Origin: an uncultured Syntrophobacterales bacterium | GTDB taxonomy: Bacteria; Desulfobacterota; Syntrophia; Syntrophales; UBA5619 | DNA: 13,084 nt | Reading direction: 5' to 3' | Assembly: GCA_903903205.1 (NCBI GenBank) | Contig: CAIUXU010000259.1 | Coordinates: 1 to 13,084, forward strand | Part shown: positions 1 to 7,450 of the stretch, in pieces | Layout of the letters: the number at the start of each line of letters is the position of its first letter | Position numbering within the stretch: position 1 is the first letter of the stretch | Translations under genes and position numbers: made by a program | The notes under the pieces: generated by a model | The model's input: only the letters and a program-made list of their open reading frames with translations | Database searches by the model: none | Told to the model about the DNA's origin: nothing

Positions 1-336
1 GATACCCGGATAATCCCTCTCCAGGGTGAGTGCGGCAACATAGTTATGAAATGCAGGATGTTCTACGGGTCCACCCGCGTAGAACAAACCCTTCGCCCCG
101 TGCATCACATGTTCATACGCCTTCATTCGTTCCTGGATGCGTCCCACGATTTCAAGAACTTGCGCTTCAAACCGGATTTTCTGTTTCTGTGCGGAATCCT
201 GTTGATCGTTTTGCCACAACTGGTAAGTCAGAAGGAGCGAAACAACCAGAATCAGCCACGGCACAAAACGGGCGTTACTGAACTGTACCGGAATGCTTTT
301 GTTCTTTGCCGGTTGTATTTTCATGGTTTGTGTCAT
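1..336 (-). CDS. CHASE-domain membrane sensor protein, N-terminal part (cut by window edge)
   Basis: Reading minus from the ATG at 336 gives 112 codons with no stop before the window edge, so only the N-terminus is present. Residues about 22-40 form one membrane segment (FVPWLILVVSLLLTYQLW). After it come RFEAQVLEIVGRIQERMKAY and then KGLFYAGGPVEHPAFHNYV and ERDYPG. This matches the opening of a CHASE domain, an extracytoplasmic ligand-sensing module usually followed by a second membrane segment and then PAS, kinase, GGDEF or EAL domains; that output part lies outside the window. A GGAGG lies about 13 nt before this ATG. An in-frame GTG 12 nt further upstream is too close to the GGAGG to be favoured. 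The gene follows the 55-codon ORF by 56 bp and probably shares a transcript with it and the kinase. The ligand is unknown. Confidence 0.8.
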   Translation of the reverse strand, partial: MTQTMKIQPAKNKSIPVQFSNARFVPWLILVVSLLLTYQLWQNDQQDSAQKQKIRFEAQVLEIVGRIQERMKAYEHVMHGAKGLFYAGGPVEHPAFHNYVAALTLERDYPGI

Positions 337-392
337 CGTATTTTTCACGCCTCCCCGGCGCATGCATCTGTTATATAATCCCGGGTTCCATC

Positions 393-560
393 TTACGGGT
401 TGACCATTTCCTGCCGGTGTCTGTTTTCCATAAATTGCCTGACGCCATCGCGCACGATTTTAAGCAACTCCGGATCATCAAAGGGTTCTCGAATGGGCGC
501 GCCGATGGGGATGACATAACGAGAACAGTTGGGCCGGGGATGACGAAAATGTCCGCACAC
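393..560 (-). CDS. Small 55-codon ORF, translationally coupled to the kinase gene, unknown function
   Basis: This frame opens with GTG at 560, sharing its G with the TAG stop of the histidine kinase (TAGTG), and ends at TAA at 393. AAGAG lies a few bases before the GTG. The predicted product is 55 residues, starting MCGHFRHPRPNC and continuing SRYVIPIGAPIREPFDDPE, then a likely amphipathic helix ELLKIVRDGVRQFMENRHRQ, and ending EMVNP. Cys2, His4, His7 and Cys12 lie close together and could bind a metal, but the spacing matches no zinc-finger class I know. I do not recognise a family. The stop/start overlap and the protein-like composition argue for a real gene. Its short length and the GTG start argue for caution. 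It could be a regulator or partner of the flanking sensor proteins, or a decayed remnant. Confidence 0.5.
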   Translation of the reverse strand: MCGHFRHPRPNCSRYVIPIGAPIREPFDDPELLKIVRDGVRQFMENRHRQEMVNP

Positions 561-2215
561 TATGTTCTCTTGATCGGCAACCGGATGGTAAAGGTTGTTC
601 CTTTCCCAAGTTCGCTCTCGAGCGTGATCGCGCCGCCATGTTTTTTGATGATGTCGTAGGTGATGCTGAGCCCCAGGCCGGTCCCCTTGCCTATCGCTTT
701 GGTGGTAAAAAATGGTTCGAAGATCCGCTTGCGAATCGCCTCCGTCATACCGCGGCCGGTGTCGCGGATCGACAGGAGGACCTCATCGCCCTCCTGTCGT
801 GAAGTCACGGTAATGGGTCCATGCTTGTCCATCGCCTGGCCCGCATTGACCAGCAGGTTGGCGATGACCTGGTTGATCTGCCGCGAATTACAGACAATCG
901 AGGGAATCTCGTTCAGTTGCAGCTCAAGATCGGCAACGTACTTGATTTCATTGCGAACAATGTTTGCAGTGCTCTGAACACACCGGTTCAGATCGGTTTC
1001 CGTCATGTTGTCCTCATCAATGCGGGCAAAATCCTTCAAGTCGTGCACAATCTGTTTGACCCGTTCGGCCCCTTCCTGGGATTCGGAGATCAGGGAGGAG
1101 AGATCGTTCTGGATAAAGGGTATGTCAAGCTCCTTGCGCAGCTCTTCAAGCTCTTTTCGCCGCTCTTCGGGACAGCAGACTTCCAGCGCCTCTTCCAGGG
1201 CATTCAGGTACTTCTGGCCCGCATCCCCGTATTTTTTGAGCGTCGACAAATTGCTCATGATGAAGCCCATGGGGTTGTTGATCTCGTGGGCCACCCCGGC
1301 GGCCAGTTGGCCTATGGCAGCCAGTTTATCCTGGTGGAGCATGACGCCGTCTTTTTCCCGGTTTTTGCGCACCTCCTCGATAACCTGTGCCGCCGCTTTT
1401 CGGTTCTGGGTGATCGTCGCAATCTGGTGGAGGGAAAAACCAAAAACAGGGGTCATGTAGCCGAACAGCTTGTAAACATGGGCAATGTCGAAGAAAGGAT
1501 CATAGATGGACCTCGAGAAGGACATGATCAATTGCCCGACAATATTAACGCCAATCGAGAGCAAAACCCACCAGGTGAGGATGTTGCGCTCCCGGTGGTA
1601 CATACGAATAAACGCGACCAGCGAGACGCACAGCAGGATGGCCGACAGAAAATCCAGCGGCCGGGGAATGACCGCCTCCGGGTGAATCGTCTGCGGTAGA
1701 GAAAGATGGAATGCCCAATTGGTGGCGATTATGCTGGCGACTATGGCGCCCAGGGATACCCACACCGTTTCGCGCTTTGGATGCTGGCTCTCGCCGAACC
1801 ACGTGGTTACGAAGGGTGCGAATATCAGAATGATCGCCATCAAGATCCGCCCGGTCACGTAGGTGGAGGGAATGGCCAATGTCAAATACTCGGGAGCGAT
1901 GCTGAAGATGTTCCGAAAAGAGATGAGGCCGTGGACAAAATCTTCCGTTCCGTTGATGAAGTATGCCAGACCCACCAGCAGATAGAAGCGGTTGCCCAGG
2001 GCATAGAAATGGACCACCAGCACGGTGCCCGCAAGCATGCCCAAAAGCGCCCCCGCCATCTCAAGCGTCGCATGAATATCCGGACTGCCTTTATAAGTCG
2101 AGCTCAACAGCAGCGGGAAAATACTGCCCAGCAGGCACATCGTCAGTACCACAAAACCGATTTGCAGAAACTCCGGTCTGGTGATGTGCAACCATGAGCG
2201 CCGAAAAATCAACAT
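560..2215 (-). CDS. Membrane-bound histidine kinase with MASE3-like sensor region
   Basis: A 551-residue sensor kinase. Residues about 15-268 are hydrophobic with roughly seven or eight membrane segments. The stretch around 44-96 (HATLEMAG, then YLLVGLAYFINGTEDFVHGL) resembles the MASE3 integral-membrane sensor domain. A short coiled linker (about 270-295) leads to the HisKA dimerisation domain, with the phosphorylated histidine at His310 in AAGVAHEINNPMGF. Residues about 330-395 are the long charged hairpin insert often seen in HEINNP kinases. The catalytic domain has the N box (NLLVNAGQ, 453-460), G1 (DTGRGM, 485-490), F box (FEPFF, 499-503) and G2 (GKGTGLGL, 509-516), so it should be active. 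No PAS or receiver domain is present, and no response regulator gene is visible in the window. The ATG at 2215 has only a weak GGAAA-type ribosome site. Repeat copy 1 lies just upstream. The signal sensed is unknown. Confidence 0.92.
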   Translation of the reverse strand: MLIFRRSWLHITRPEFLQIGFVVLTMCLLGSIFPLLLSSTYKGSPDIHATLEMAGALLGMLAGTVLVVHFYALGNRFYLLVGLAYFINGTEDFVHGLISFRNIFSIAPEYLTLAIPSTYVTGRILMAIILIFAPFVTTWFGESQHPKRETVWVSLGAIVASIIATNWAFHLSLPQTIHPEAVIPRPLDFLSAILLCVSLVAFIRMYHRERNILTWWVLLSIGVNIVGQLIMSFSRSIYDPFFDIAHVYKLFGYMTPVFGFSLHQIATITQNRKAAAQVIEEVRKNREKDGVMLHQDKLAAIGQLAAGVAHEINNPMGFIMSNLSTLKKYGDAGQKYLNALEEALEVCCPEERRKELEELRKELDIPFIQNDLSSLISESQEGAERVKQIVHDLKDFARIDEDNMTETDLNRCVQSTANIVRNEIKYVADLELQLNEIPSIVCNSRQINQVIANLLVNAGQAMDKHGPITVTSRQEGDEVLLSIRDTGRGMTEAIRKRIFEPFFTTKAIGKGTGLGLSITYDIIKKHGGAITLESELGKGTTFTIRLPIKRT

Positions 2216-2235
2216 CGATTATTTCCGATCGAAAA

Positions 2236-2241
2236 AGTATA
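2236..2241 (-). promoter_or_regulatory. Possible -10 box (TATACT) ahead of the kinase gene
   Basis: Minus-strand TATACT matches the sigma-70 -10 consensus at five of six positions and lies 20 nt before the kinase ATG. No convincing -35 box sits at the right spacing: a TTGACG inside the repeat end is only 7 nt away. If used, the leader would be about 14 nt. This is weak evidence; transcription from further upstream is equally possible. Confidence 0.2.
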
Positions 2242-2393
2242 ACGACCTCGTCAAAAGCCGAAAATGCCAAGAAATCGTCATTCCGGTGAAAACCGGAATC
2301 CAGAGATTTCAGCATTATACAAAAACACTGGACACCGGTTTTCACCGGTGTGACGACTTCTGACGAGTCCGTCAAGCATAACGACCTCGTCAA
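2239..2393. repeat. 16-bp direct repeat flanking repeat copy 1
   Basis: ATAACGACCTCGTCAA occurs at 2239-2254 and again at 2378-2393, both on the plus strand. The first copy overlaps the left end of the palindromic element and the second follows directly after its right end. In addition GTCAAGCAT occurs at 2371-2379 and 2389-2397. This could be a target-site duplication or the remnant of a second, tandem element start. A 16-bp duplication would be long for most transposases. Confidence 0.75.
2248..2375. repeat. Dispersed palindromic repeat, copy 1
   Basis: This roughly 128-bp element is nearly identical to 9799-9929. It contains two inverted 28-bp arms at 2276-2303 and 2328-2355. Each arm is itself a hairpin: ATTCCGGT-GAAA-ACCGGAAT in the first and CACCGGT-TTTC-ACCGGTG in the second. 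The ends carry CTCGTCA and its complement, and the right end TGACGAGTCCGTCA can also fold on itself. There is no coding capacity beyond spurious frames. It resembles the general class of small non-autonomous palindromic elements (REP/MITE-like). It occupies the gap between the phosphoesterase stop and the kinase start and could act as a transcription barrier, an RNA-stabilising hairpin or a protein-binding site. Confidence 0.9.
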
Positions 2394-2408
2394 GCATTGT
2401 CTGTTTCA

Positions 2409-2438
2409 CCCTGTCCCCTTACGGCTTGGGGAACAGGG
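2409..2438 (-). other. Hairpin overlapping the phosphoesterase stop codon
   Basis: CCCTGTCCCC (2409-2418) can pair with GGGGAACAGGG (2428-2438), with one bulged base, around a nine-base loop that contains the TAA stop. On the minus strand it is not followed by a run of T, so it is not a canonical intrinsic terminator. It may protect the 3' end of the message or be chance. Confidence 0.4.
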
Positions 2439-4296
2439 ACTGCATCTTCACCTTCATTTCAAGGCTCAACTCCACGAAAAGTTCAGCATTGTACGAACCG
2501 GTCGGCATGGGATGGATACTGGGGTCCAAACCATTTCCGGCCTGGGTTTCCGGAACTACAAGTGGCGCGCTCTTCTGTACGATATCCGGGGAGTTGACGA
2601 TCTGAATCGCCGCAACGGCATACTTGCGCGCTGTCGCGGCAGGCGTTCCCGCCTTGACTGCCGGATCAACATTGGTCGTAACGATCGAAAGGGTATAGTC
2701 GTTGTTCAGGTTGATCTCAAACATGCGCAACTGCTGGGGAAAATCATGCAGCGATGAGGTTTCAACCTGCCAGAAACCCCTTTCCGGCTTGCCGGGATCG
2801 TCGGTTACAAACGCTTTAACCGCATTGATGTGGCGATGACCGGCGATCCACATCAGGAGATTCGGATGGCTGTGCAGTTCGGCAAGCAGACCCGGCAGGG
2901 TAACAGCATTCTGGATGCTGGAAGGATTGGCCGAATTATCGAACCACTCCATGAAAGTATCCTTTTTCTGGACGCTTATCGGGACATGCGCGGCGATGAT
3001 CATGAATTGGCCGGCAGCATCCCCGGCTGCAAGCTCGGCTTTAAGCCAGTTCCAGCGCGCACGGTCAAGAAAACCGTGGCCGTGGATGCCAATCGAGCCA
3101 TCGTCTTCCCGCTGGGTATTGTCAAGCACAATAACCTTGATTGGAATCGCTGATTTGGGCACGAAACTGTAGCAGGCAAAACCATCTGCCTGACCGGCGG
3201 GAACCAGATTGAAGCCGTGGCCGACCGGGCCGCTGGATGTTTTGAAAAATTCTTCCACCCACTCCGGTTTGGTCAGTGAGCGGCGGTCCGGATCGGGCAC
3301 AACCGTGGGCGGGACGGTGAAGCCGGGGGATCCGACCATGCCGCCTTTTACGATGTCACCGTTTGGAGTAGAGCCATCGATGACCCCCATATAGAAGAGA
3401 GGAGGCGTTGTGCTGTAAATGTTCCCAGCGTTGGCGAGAGCGTTTCCCATGGCAATGACTTCGCTGCTGGTGTAGCTGCTGCGAAGGTCTCCGGCATCCA
3501 GGGGGATTGAACCGAGCCAGAAATGGTCGTGGTTGCCGATGGCCTGGTACCAGGGGATTGAGCTGTCGAGTCCGGCCGCCTTGAACGGTTTCTGATAATC
3601 GATGCTGTCGGCCCCCACATGGGCGCCGGAGCTGGGGCTGATAACCTTGCCGTCAAGAACGTCGATATACCAACGGAGTTCATTATACTGGGTGCTGTTG
3701 CAGGCGTCCCCCAGCGAGATGACGAAGTCGATCGAATTTTGTTTGTGCAGGGCGTTTACGGTCTGGATTGCGGCGTCGAGAACCTGGGTTGAATACAACA
3801 TGGTTGGAGAATAGGTTGACGTTTCCATCCCCACGAGCTGCTGCATATAAATCGTCTGGGAAGGAGACTCCTTGTCGGTGATGTGAATATCGGTCATCGC
3901 AAAAAATCTCAATGGTTTCAAATTGATGGTTCCTGACGGGTAGGTATATCCCCCGGGCATGATATCTTTGCGCTGCTCGGAAGCCAGTGGGCCGCCGTCG
4001 CTCCATACGCCATACCCTTTGGAATCGTATTCTGAAACCTTTCGCAGGTTAAATTTATCAATCGTTACCGGATAAATCGTGGCCGGCTTGATCGTCTTCT
4101 TGATCGTTGTAACAACCGTGGAATCAATCGGATATCCGGCAACCGGCGTTTCACTGCTGCTGCTTCCACATCCGACGTTGAGGGTTCCCAAAGAAATCCA
4201 GGCAACGGTTCCGGCTGAATATCTTATAAAATCCCGCCGTGTAATCTCGCTCCTTGTCGTTACATTTCCGCTCTTTTCAGAATCGTGGTCAGCCAT
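2419..4296 (-). CDS. Tat-exported metallophosphoesterase (calcineurin-like fold)
   Basis: A 625-residue exported phosphoesterase. The N-terminus carries a twin-arginine signal, TRRDFIRYSAGT with the arginine pair at 20-21, then a hydrophobic stretch to about 42. Cys43 followed by GSSSS suggests lipid anchoring, but the -3 residue is Asn, so the lipobox is imperfect. The catalytic metal-binding series is complete: DIH (136-138), GD (196-197), GNHD (254-257), His437 and GHRH (486-489). Long inserts separate these motifs, as in the Tat-targeted family described for the RPA4764-type metallophosphoesterases (TIGR03768), to which it probably belongs. A phosphomonoester or phosphodiester substrate in the periplasm or at the cell surface is expected; which one is unknown. 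The ATG at 4296 has a good ribosome site (AAAGGGGAA). The gene is 132 bp downstream of the transporter gene and may be transcribed with it; no terminator is visible between them. Confidence 0.88.
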   Translation of the reverse strand: MADHDSEKSGNVTTRSEITRRDFIRYSAGTVAWISLGTLNVGCGSSSSETPVAGYPIDSTVVTTIKKTIKPATIYPVTIDKFNLRKVSEYDSKGYGVWSDGGPLASEQRKDIMPGGYTYPSGTINLKPLRFFAMTDIHITDKESPSQTIYMQQLVGMETSTYSPTMLYSTQVLDAAIQTVNALHKQNSIDFVISLGDACNSTQYNELRWYIDVLDGKVISPSSGAHVGADSIDYQKPFKAAGLDSSIPWYQAIGNHDHFWLGSIPLDAGDLRSSYTSSEVIAMGNALANAGNIYSTTPPLFYMGVIDGSTPNGDIVKGGMVGSPGFTVPPTVVPDPDRRSLTKPEWVEEFFKTSSGPVGHGFNLVPAGQADGFACYSFVPKSAIPIKVIVLDNTQREDDGSIGIHGHGFLDRARWNWLKAELAAGDAAGQFMIIAAHVPISVQKKDTFMEWFDNSANPSSIQNAVTLPGLLAELHSHPNLLMWIAGHRHINAVKAFVTDDPGKPERGFWQVETSSLHDFPQQLRMFEINLNNDYTLSIVTTNVDPAVKAGTPAATARKYAVAAIQIVNSPDIVQKSAPLVVPETQAGNGLDPSIHPMPTGSYNAELFVELSLEMKVKMQSLFPKP

Positions 4297-4428
4297 ACCG
4301 TTCCCCTTTCAGTTTTTGATCGTTTCTTTTTCCAAGCCTTTCGACTTCCCCAAAATCAAATCCGGCATGCTTTTTTTCAATACACTTCCTTTCCGGATAA
4401 AGCAAGATAACCTGATAACAATTTGAAT

Positions 4429-7400
4429 TCATTTCTTTAACAACATGGCAAGAAGCCTGAAATAAAGAGCGAGGAGCAGGGTGACAAATGAAATCCAGAG
4501 AACGCCTGTGTTAAAGTAGAAAGTCTCGACCTCGATGTTGCCGATCCTCTTGATTCTTGACAGAAAATGGGCGCCGCCCCAGGAACTGCCGGGGGGTTGT
4601 GATATCGGGGATGCTTTTTGCACAAGCCTCTCTCCGGAGCGGGTGATTTTCTCCAGGCTGTAGGTCGCCAGGGCCAGATCTTCCACGGATTTATTGGTCT
4701 TTTCCTTTTTCATCCGCTGCCAGCCCTCCGCGCCATACCTTTCAACCAGGGCTTTTTCCAGCACTCCTTTCTGAACAGACGCCTTCTTTCGCGCCTCCCA
4801 AAAAAAGGTTGTCGCGCTCTGGAGAAAATCGGTGATTTTGGCGGCGATTTCGCGGTTGTACCTTACAGGCGTCAAATCGTCGGAGGAGACGCCCACTCGA
4901 AGCCCGGCCTGCGCCGCCAGACTTTCCAGACCGATGGCCAGGGTTCGCAGATCCTCGGGATTCATTCGTTCCATTCCGGTATCGGGATCGAAGAGAAATG
5001 CAGAGTCTTTAAGGCTTTGAAGCTCCGGGATCAGATAATCCAGGATGTATTCGGCCTGGAGGATATGGACCTCGTCGGCAACAAGCGGTTCCATCTTCCG
5101 GTTGTTGGCAAACTGATGAACAAGCAGTGCTTCATATCCCCACCGCGATGGCATGATGTTCGCGGCGACGGGAACGTTGCGATGGCCGGCATTTGCCGGA
5201 ATCAGCTCTTCGTAGGGGATAATCAGGCCTGAGAGCAGAATTTGCGGGATCAGGATAAGGGGGATCAGGATGTAGATGGTGCTGACGCTCTTGAATGCAG
5301 AGCTGACGTTCAATCCAAGCGTAGCCGAAGAGATGGCGAGCGAGAAAAATACCACCCAGAGGGGAAGAGTGAAATCGGGTATTTGCAGAATGGCACACGC
5401 CGGCAGGATGAAAAGCAATGCCTGTCCCGCCAGAAGGAGCGCCTGAAAGAGGATTTTGCCGTTGACATAGCATGGCCAACTGAGGCGGAGGAATCTCTCC
5501 CGCAGAAGAACACGGGTATCACGGATGATCTCTTCGCCGCTGCTGTTGAGCCCCATAAAGATGGCGGCGACGACGGTGATGAAGAAAAAGGTGGCGATGT
5601 TCGGGTTGTCGTAAAAGAGGTATTCCCCTTTTTGGCTGCCCCGGCACAAAACCGCAACCAGCGTGCCGAGCAGGGGCGGGACAAGAAGGTTCACAAGGAC
5701 GTATTGCAAGTTTGATATCCTGGTTTTGATGTCGCGATGCAGGAAAATCAGGGTTTGACGAAGCTTGTCCGGGCGGCTGAGGCATTCGGCGCCGGACGGC
5801 CGGGAAAGATTCTCTGCCGGAGCGGGCAGTTGCGGGCGTTCTTTTTTGTAAACGGCGTGCCATTCCTCCGGGGAAGTCAGTCTTTCGCCAAAAAAAGCGC
5901 CCCGTTCGTCGTCGGCGCGGGCCTCGATGATGTTGAATATCTGCTCCGGATTGACATTTCCGCATTCCGGGCAGACGCAATCTGCGCTGCCGGCGATGTA
6001 GGCCGCGTCCCTGAAATGGCGGATCGCCTCGATGGGATTGCCATCGAAGATCGGATATCCGCCCTTGTCCAGTATCCAGAGGCGGTCAAACATCCTGAAG
6101 ATGGCCGACGATGGCTGGTGAATCACAACCAGCAGGATGCAACCTTTGGACGCCTGCGCCTTGAGAAGCCCCATCACATTTTCCGAATCGTTGGACGATA
6201 GCCCGGAGGTCGGCTCGTCCACGAAAAGCACCTTGGGGCGGCGAATAAGCTCCAGCGCGATGTTCAGACGTTTCCGCTGTCCGCCGCTGATGGTTTTATC
6301 GATGGGTGATCCGACCTTGAGGTGGGCGGTCTCGATCTGCCCCAATTCGATCAGCAGGTTGGTTATGCGGGATTCCCGCTCTTCCCGCGCGAGATGCGAC
6401 AATGCAAGCCTGGCGGCAAAATCGAGATTCTCAAAGACGGTCAGATCCTCGAAGAGCAGGTCATCCTGCGGCACGAATCCGATAACACCATCAAGAACCA
6501 TCCTGTTTTTATAGATATCTATCCCGTTGATCGTTAAAGAGCCGTTATCCGGTTTCTGTGAACCATTCAGGATGCCAAGCAGCGTTGATTTCCCTGATCC
6601 GCTTGATCCCATGACGCCAACCATCTCCCCTCCCCCCAGGCGAAAGGAGAAATCATGCAGGCCATTGTCACTGCCGGGGAATCTGAAATCAAGAGCCGTC
6701 CCGCAGAACTCCAGCTCCGCTTCGCTCTTTCCCGTGTGGGCGCTGGCAAGCTCCGGAAAATAGATCACACCGGAAAAACCATCCTGAAGTATCCCGCCGG
6801 GCTGGAAGAGACGGGGTGCGCCGGGACAAAGCGGGTTGGCGTCGAGATAGAGCGTTTTCCCGAGCGCGGCGACAAAGCAGTAGGATTCATTCTCGGGGAA
6901 AAAGGAGACAAACGCCGCATTAAACCCTTGCCGGTTCAGAACGCGGCTGCTGTTTTCCACTTCGTATCCGGAGGTCAGGTGACAGAGGAAACGGTCCCCG
7001 GACAACGGGACGGGCTCCCCGCTGGAAATTCGGACGAGCAGGAGGAAATCCCGAAAGATATCTTCCGGGATCCTGAAGCGGGCAACGATCTTGTCGAGCA
7101 ATCCCTGGAGGATAGCCTCCGAATCGGGGGATGATCTGCACACCTCCAGGAAACAGAGAAGCGTGGCATACTGTTTGACACGCGGCAACTCCCGGGCCAG
7201 TGTATCCGCGATCTCCAGAAGCCTGGACTCCAGGGCAGCCATGTCTGTATCTTCTGCGTCGTCGAAGAAATCGACCATGGCGTTGAACAGATCCAGGTAC
7301 TCGTCAATCTTCCGGATACCAAGCTGTCGGCGGAGATAATCCCTGACAACCGGCAAGGTTTTTGCCCCACCGTCCTTGCCCTGCACAATGGCGATCACGG

Positions 7401-7440
7401 CGAAAAGATGGAGTATGGCGTTCAGGATTTTCTCGGACAT
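4429..7440 (-). CDS. ABCG-type ABC transporter with N-terminal TerB-like region, ATPase and permease in one chain
   Basis: A 1003-residue half-transporter. Residues about 1-145 are helical and acidic (MVDFFDDAEDTDMAALE), resembling a TerB-like domain. Residues about 150-240 form a beta-rich linker. The ATPase follows, with Walker A GSSGSGKST (278-286), signature SGGQRKR (385-391), Walker B VLFVDEPTSGL (404-414) and the H-loop His441. A CxCxxC cluster in CVCPECGNVNP (488, 490, 493) follows, then an ABC2-type membrane domain with segments near 581-600, 617-633, 663-686, 690-714 and 721-743. A last segment lies near 976-998, after a soluble loop of about 230 residues. The order ATPase then membrane domain is that of the ABCG/White subfamily, which acts as a dimer. 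The substrate and direction (probably export) are unknown. I chose the ATG at 7440 because GAGGG lies 5 nt before it; a TTG at 7452 overlaps that site. The preceding leader carries a terminator. Confidence 0.92.
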   Translation of the reverse strand: MSEKILNAILHLFAVIAIVQGKDGGAKTLPVVRDYLRRQLGIRKIDEYLDLFNAMVDFFDDAEDTDMAALESRLLEIADTLARELPRVKQYATLLCFLEVCRSSPDSEAILQGLLDKIVARFRIPEDIFRDFLLLVRISSGEPVPLSGDRFLCHLTSGYEVENSSRVLNRQGFNAAFVSFFPENESYCFVAALGKTLYLDANPLCPGAPRLFQPGGILQDGFSGVIYFPELASAHTGKSEAELEFCGTALDFRFPGSDNGLHDFSFRLGGGEMVGVMGSSGSGKSTLLGILNGSQKPDNGSLTINGIDIYKNRMVLDGVIGFVPQDDLLFEDLTVFENLDFAARLALSHLAREERESRITNLLIELGQIETAHLKVGSPIDKTISGGQRKRLNIALELIRRPKVLFVDEPTSGLSSNDSENVMGLLKAQASKGCILLVVIHQPSSAIFRMFDRLWILDKGGYPIFDGNPIEAIRHFRDAAYIAGSADCVCPECGNVNPEQIFNIIEARADDERGAFFGERLTSPEEWHAVYKKERPQLPAPAENLSRPSGAECLSRPDKLRQTLIFLHRDIKTRISNLQYVLVNLLVPPLLGTLVAVLCRGSQKGEYLFYDNPNIATFFFITVVAAIFMGLNSSGEEIIRDTRVLLRERFLRLSWPCYVNGKILFQALLLAGQALLFILPACAILQIPDFTLPLWVVFFSLAISSATLGLNVSSAFKSVSTIYILIPLILIPQILLSGLIIPYEELIPANAGHRNVPVAANIMPSRWGYEALLVHQFANNRKMEPLVADEVHILQAEYILDYLIPELQSLKDSAFLFDPDTGMERMNPEDLRTLAIGLESLAAQAGLRVGVSSDDLTPVRYNREIAAKITDFLQSATTFFWEARKKASVQKGVLEKALVERYGAEGWQRMKKEKTNKSVEDLALATYSLEKITRSGERLVQKASPISQPPGSSWGGAHFLSRIKRIGNIEVETFYFNTGVLWISFVTLLLALYFRLLAMLLKK

Positions 7441-7445
7441 ATCTT

Positions 7446-7450
7446 CCCTC
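7446..7450 (-). promoter_or_regulatory. Ribosome binding site fixing the ABCG transporter start
   Basis: GAGGG is spaced 5 nt from the ATG at 7440 and directly follows the T-run of the upstream hairpin. This excludes the in-frame TTG at 7452, which would place the site inside the coding region. Confidence 0.8.

Noticed and set aside
821..1699. Long plus-strand frame of 292 codons
   Set aside because: It lies entirely opposite the histidine kinase, has no family-like motifs and is a shadow of a strongly supported gene.
2276..2355. Two repeated arms considered as a CRISPR-like pair
   Set aside because: The arms are inverted rather than direct, there are only two, and the whole unit recurs elsewhere as a mobile-type element.
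2360..2376. CTGACGAGTCCGTCAAG resembling part of a hammerhead ribozyme core
   Set aside because: The conserved CUGAUGA core is not matched (C in place of U), the GAAA and cleavage-site elements are absent, and the bases are explained by the repeat's terminal palindrome.
2091..2393. Frame encoding TPVKTGVQ and SGFHRNDDF-like peptides
   Set aside because: These peptides are translations of the palindromic repeat. Such frames are often annotated as hypothetical proteins but follow repeat structure, not coding constraint.
4300..4368. 19-codon minus-strand frame (MPDLILGKSKGLEKETIKN) before the phosphoesterase
   Set aside because: It lacks a well-placed ribosome site and is too short to distinguish from chance, although a leader peptide cannot be excluded.
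4297..4428. Promoter in the gap before the phosphoesterase (TTGCTT...TATTGA, 17 bp apart)
   Set aside because: The match to both boxes is too weak to report as a feature; read-through from the transporter gene is as likely.
4618..5232. Plus-strand frame of 204 codons
   Set aside because: It is antisense to the ABCG transporter, with no recognisable domain and no supporting ribosome site that I could see.
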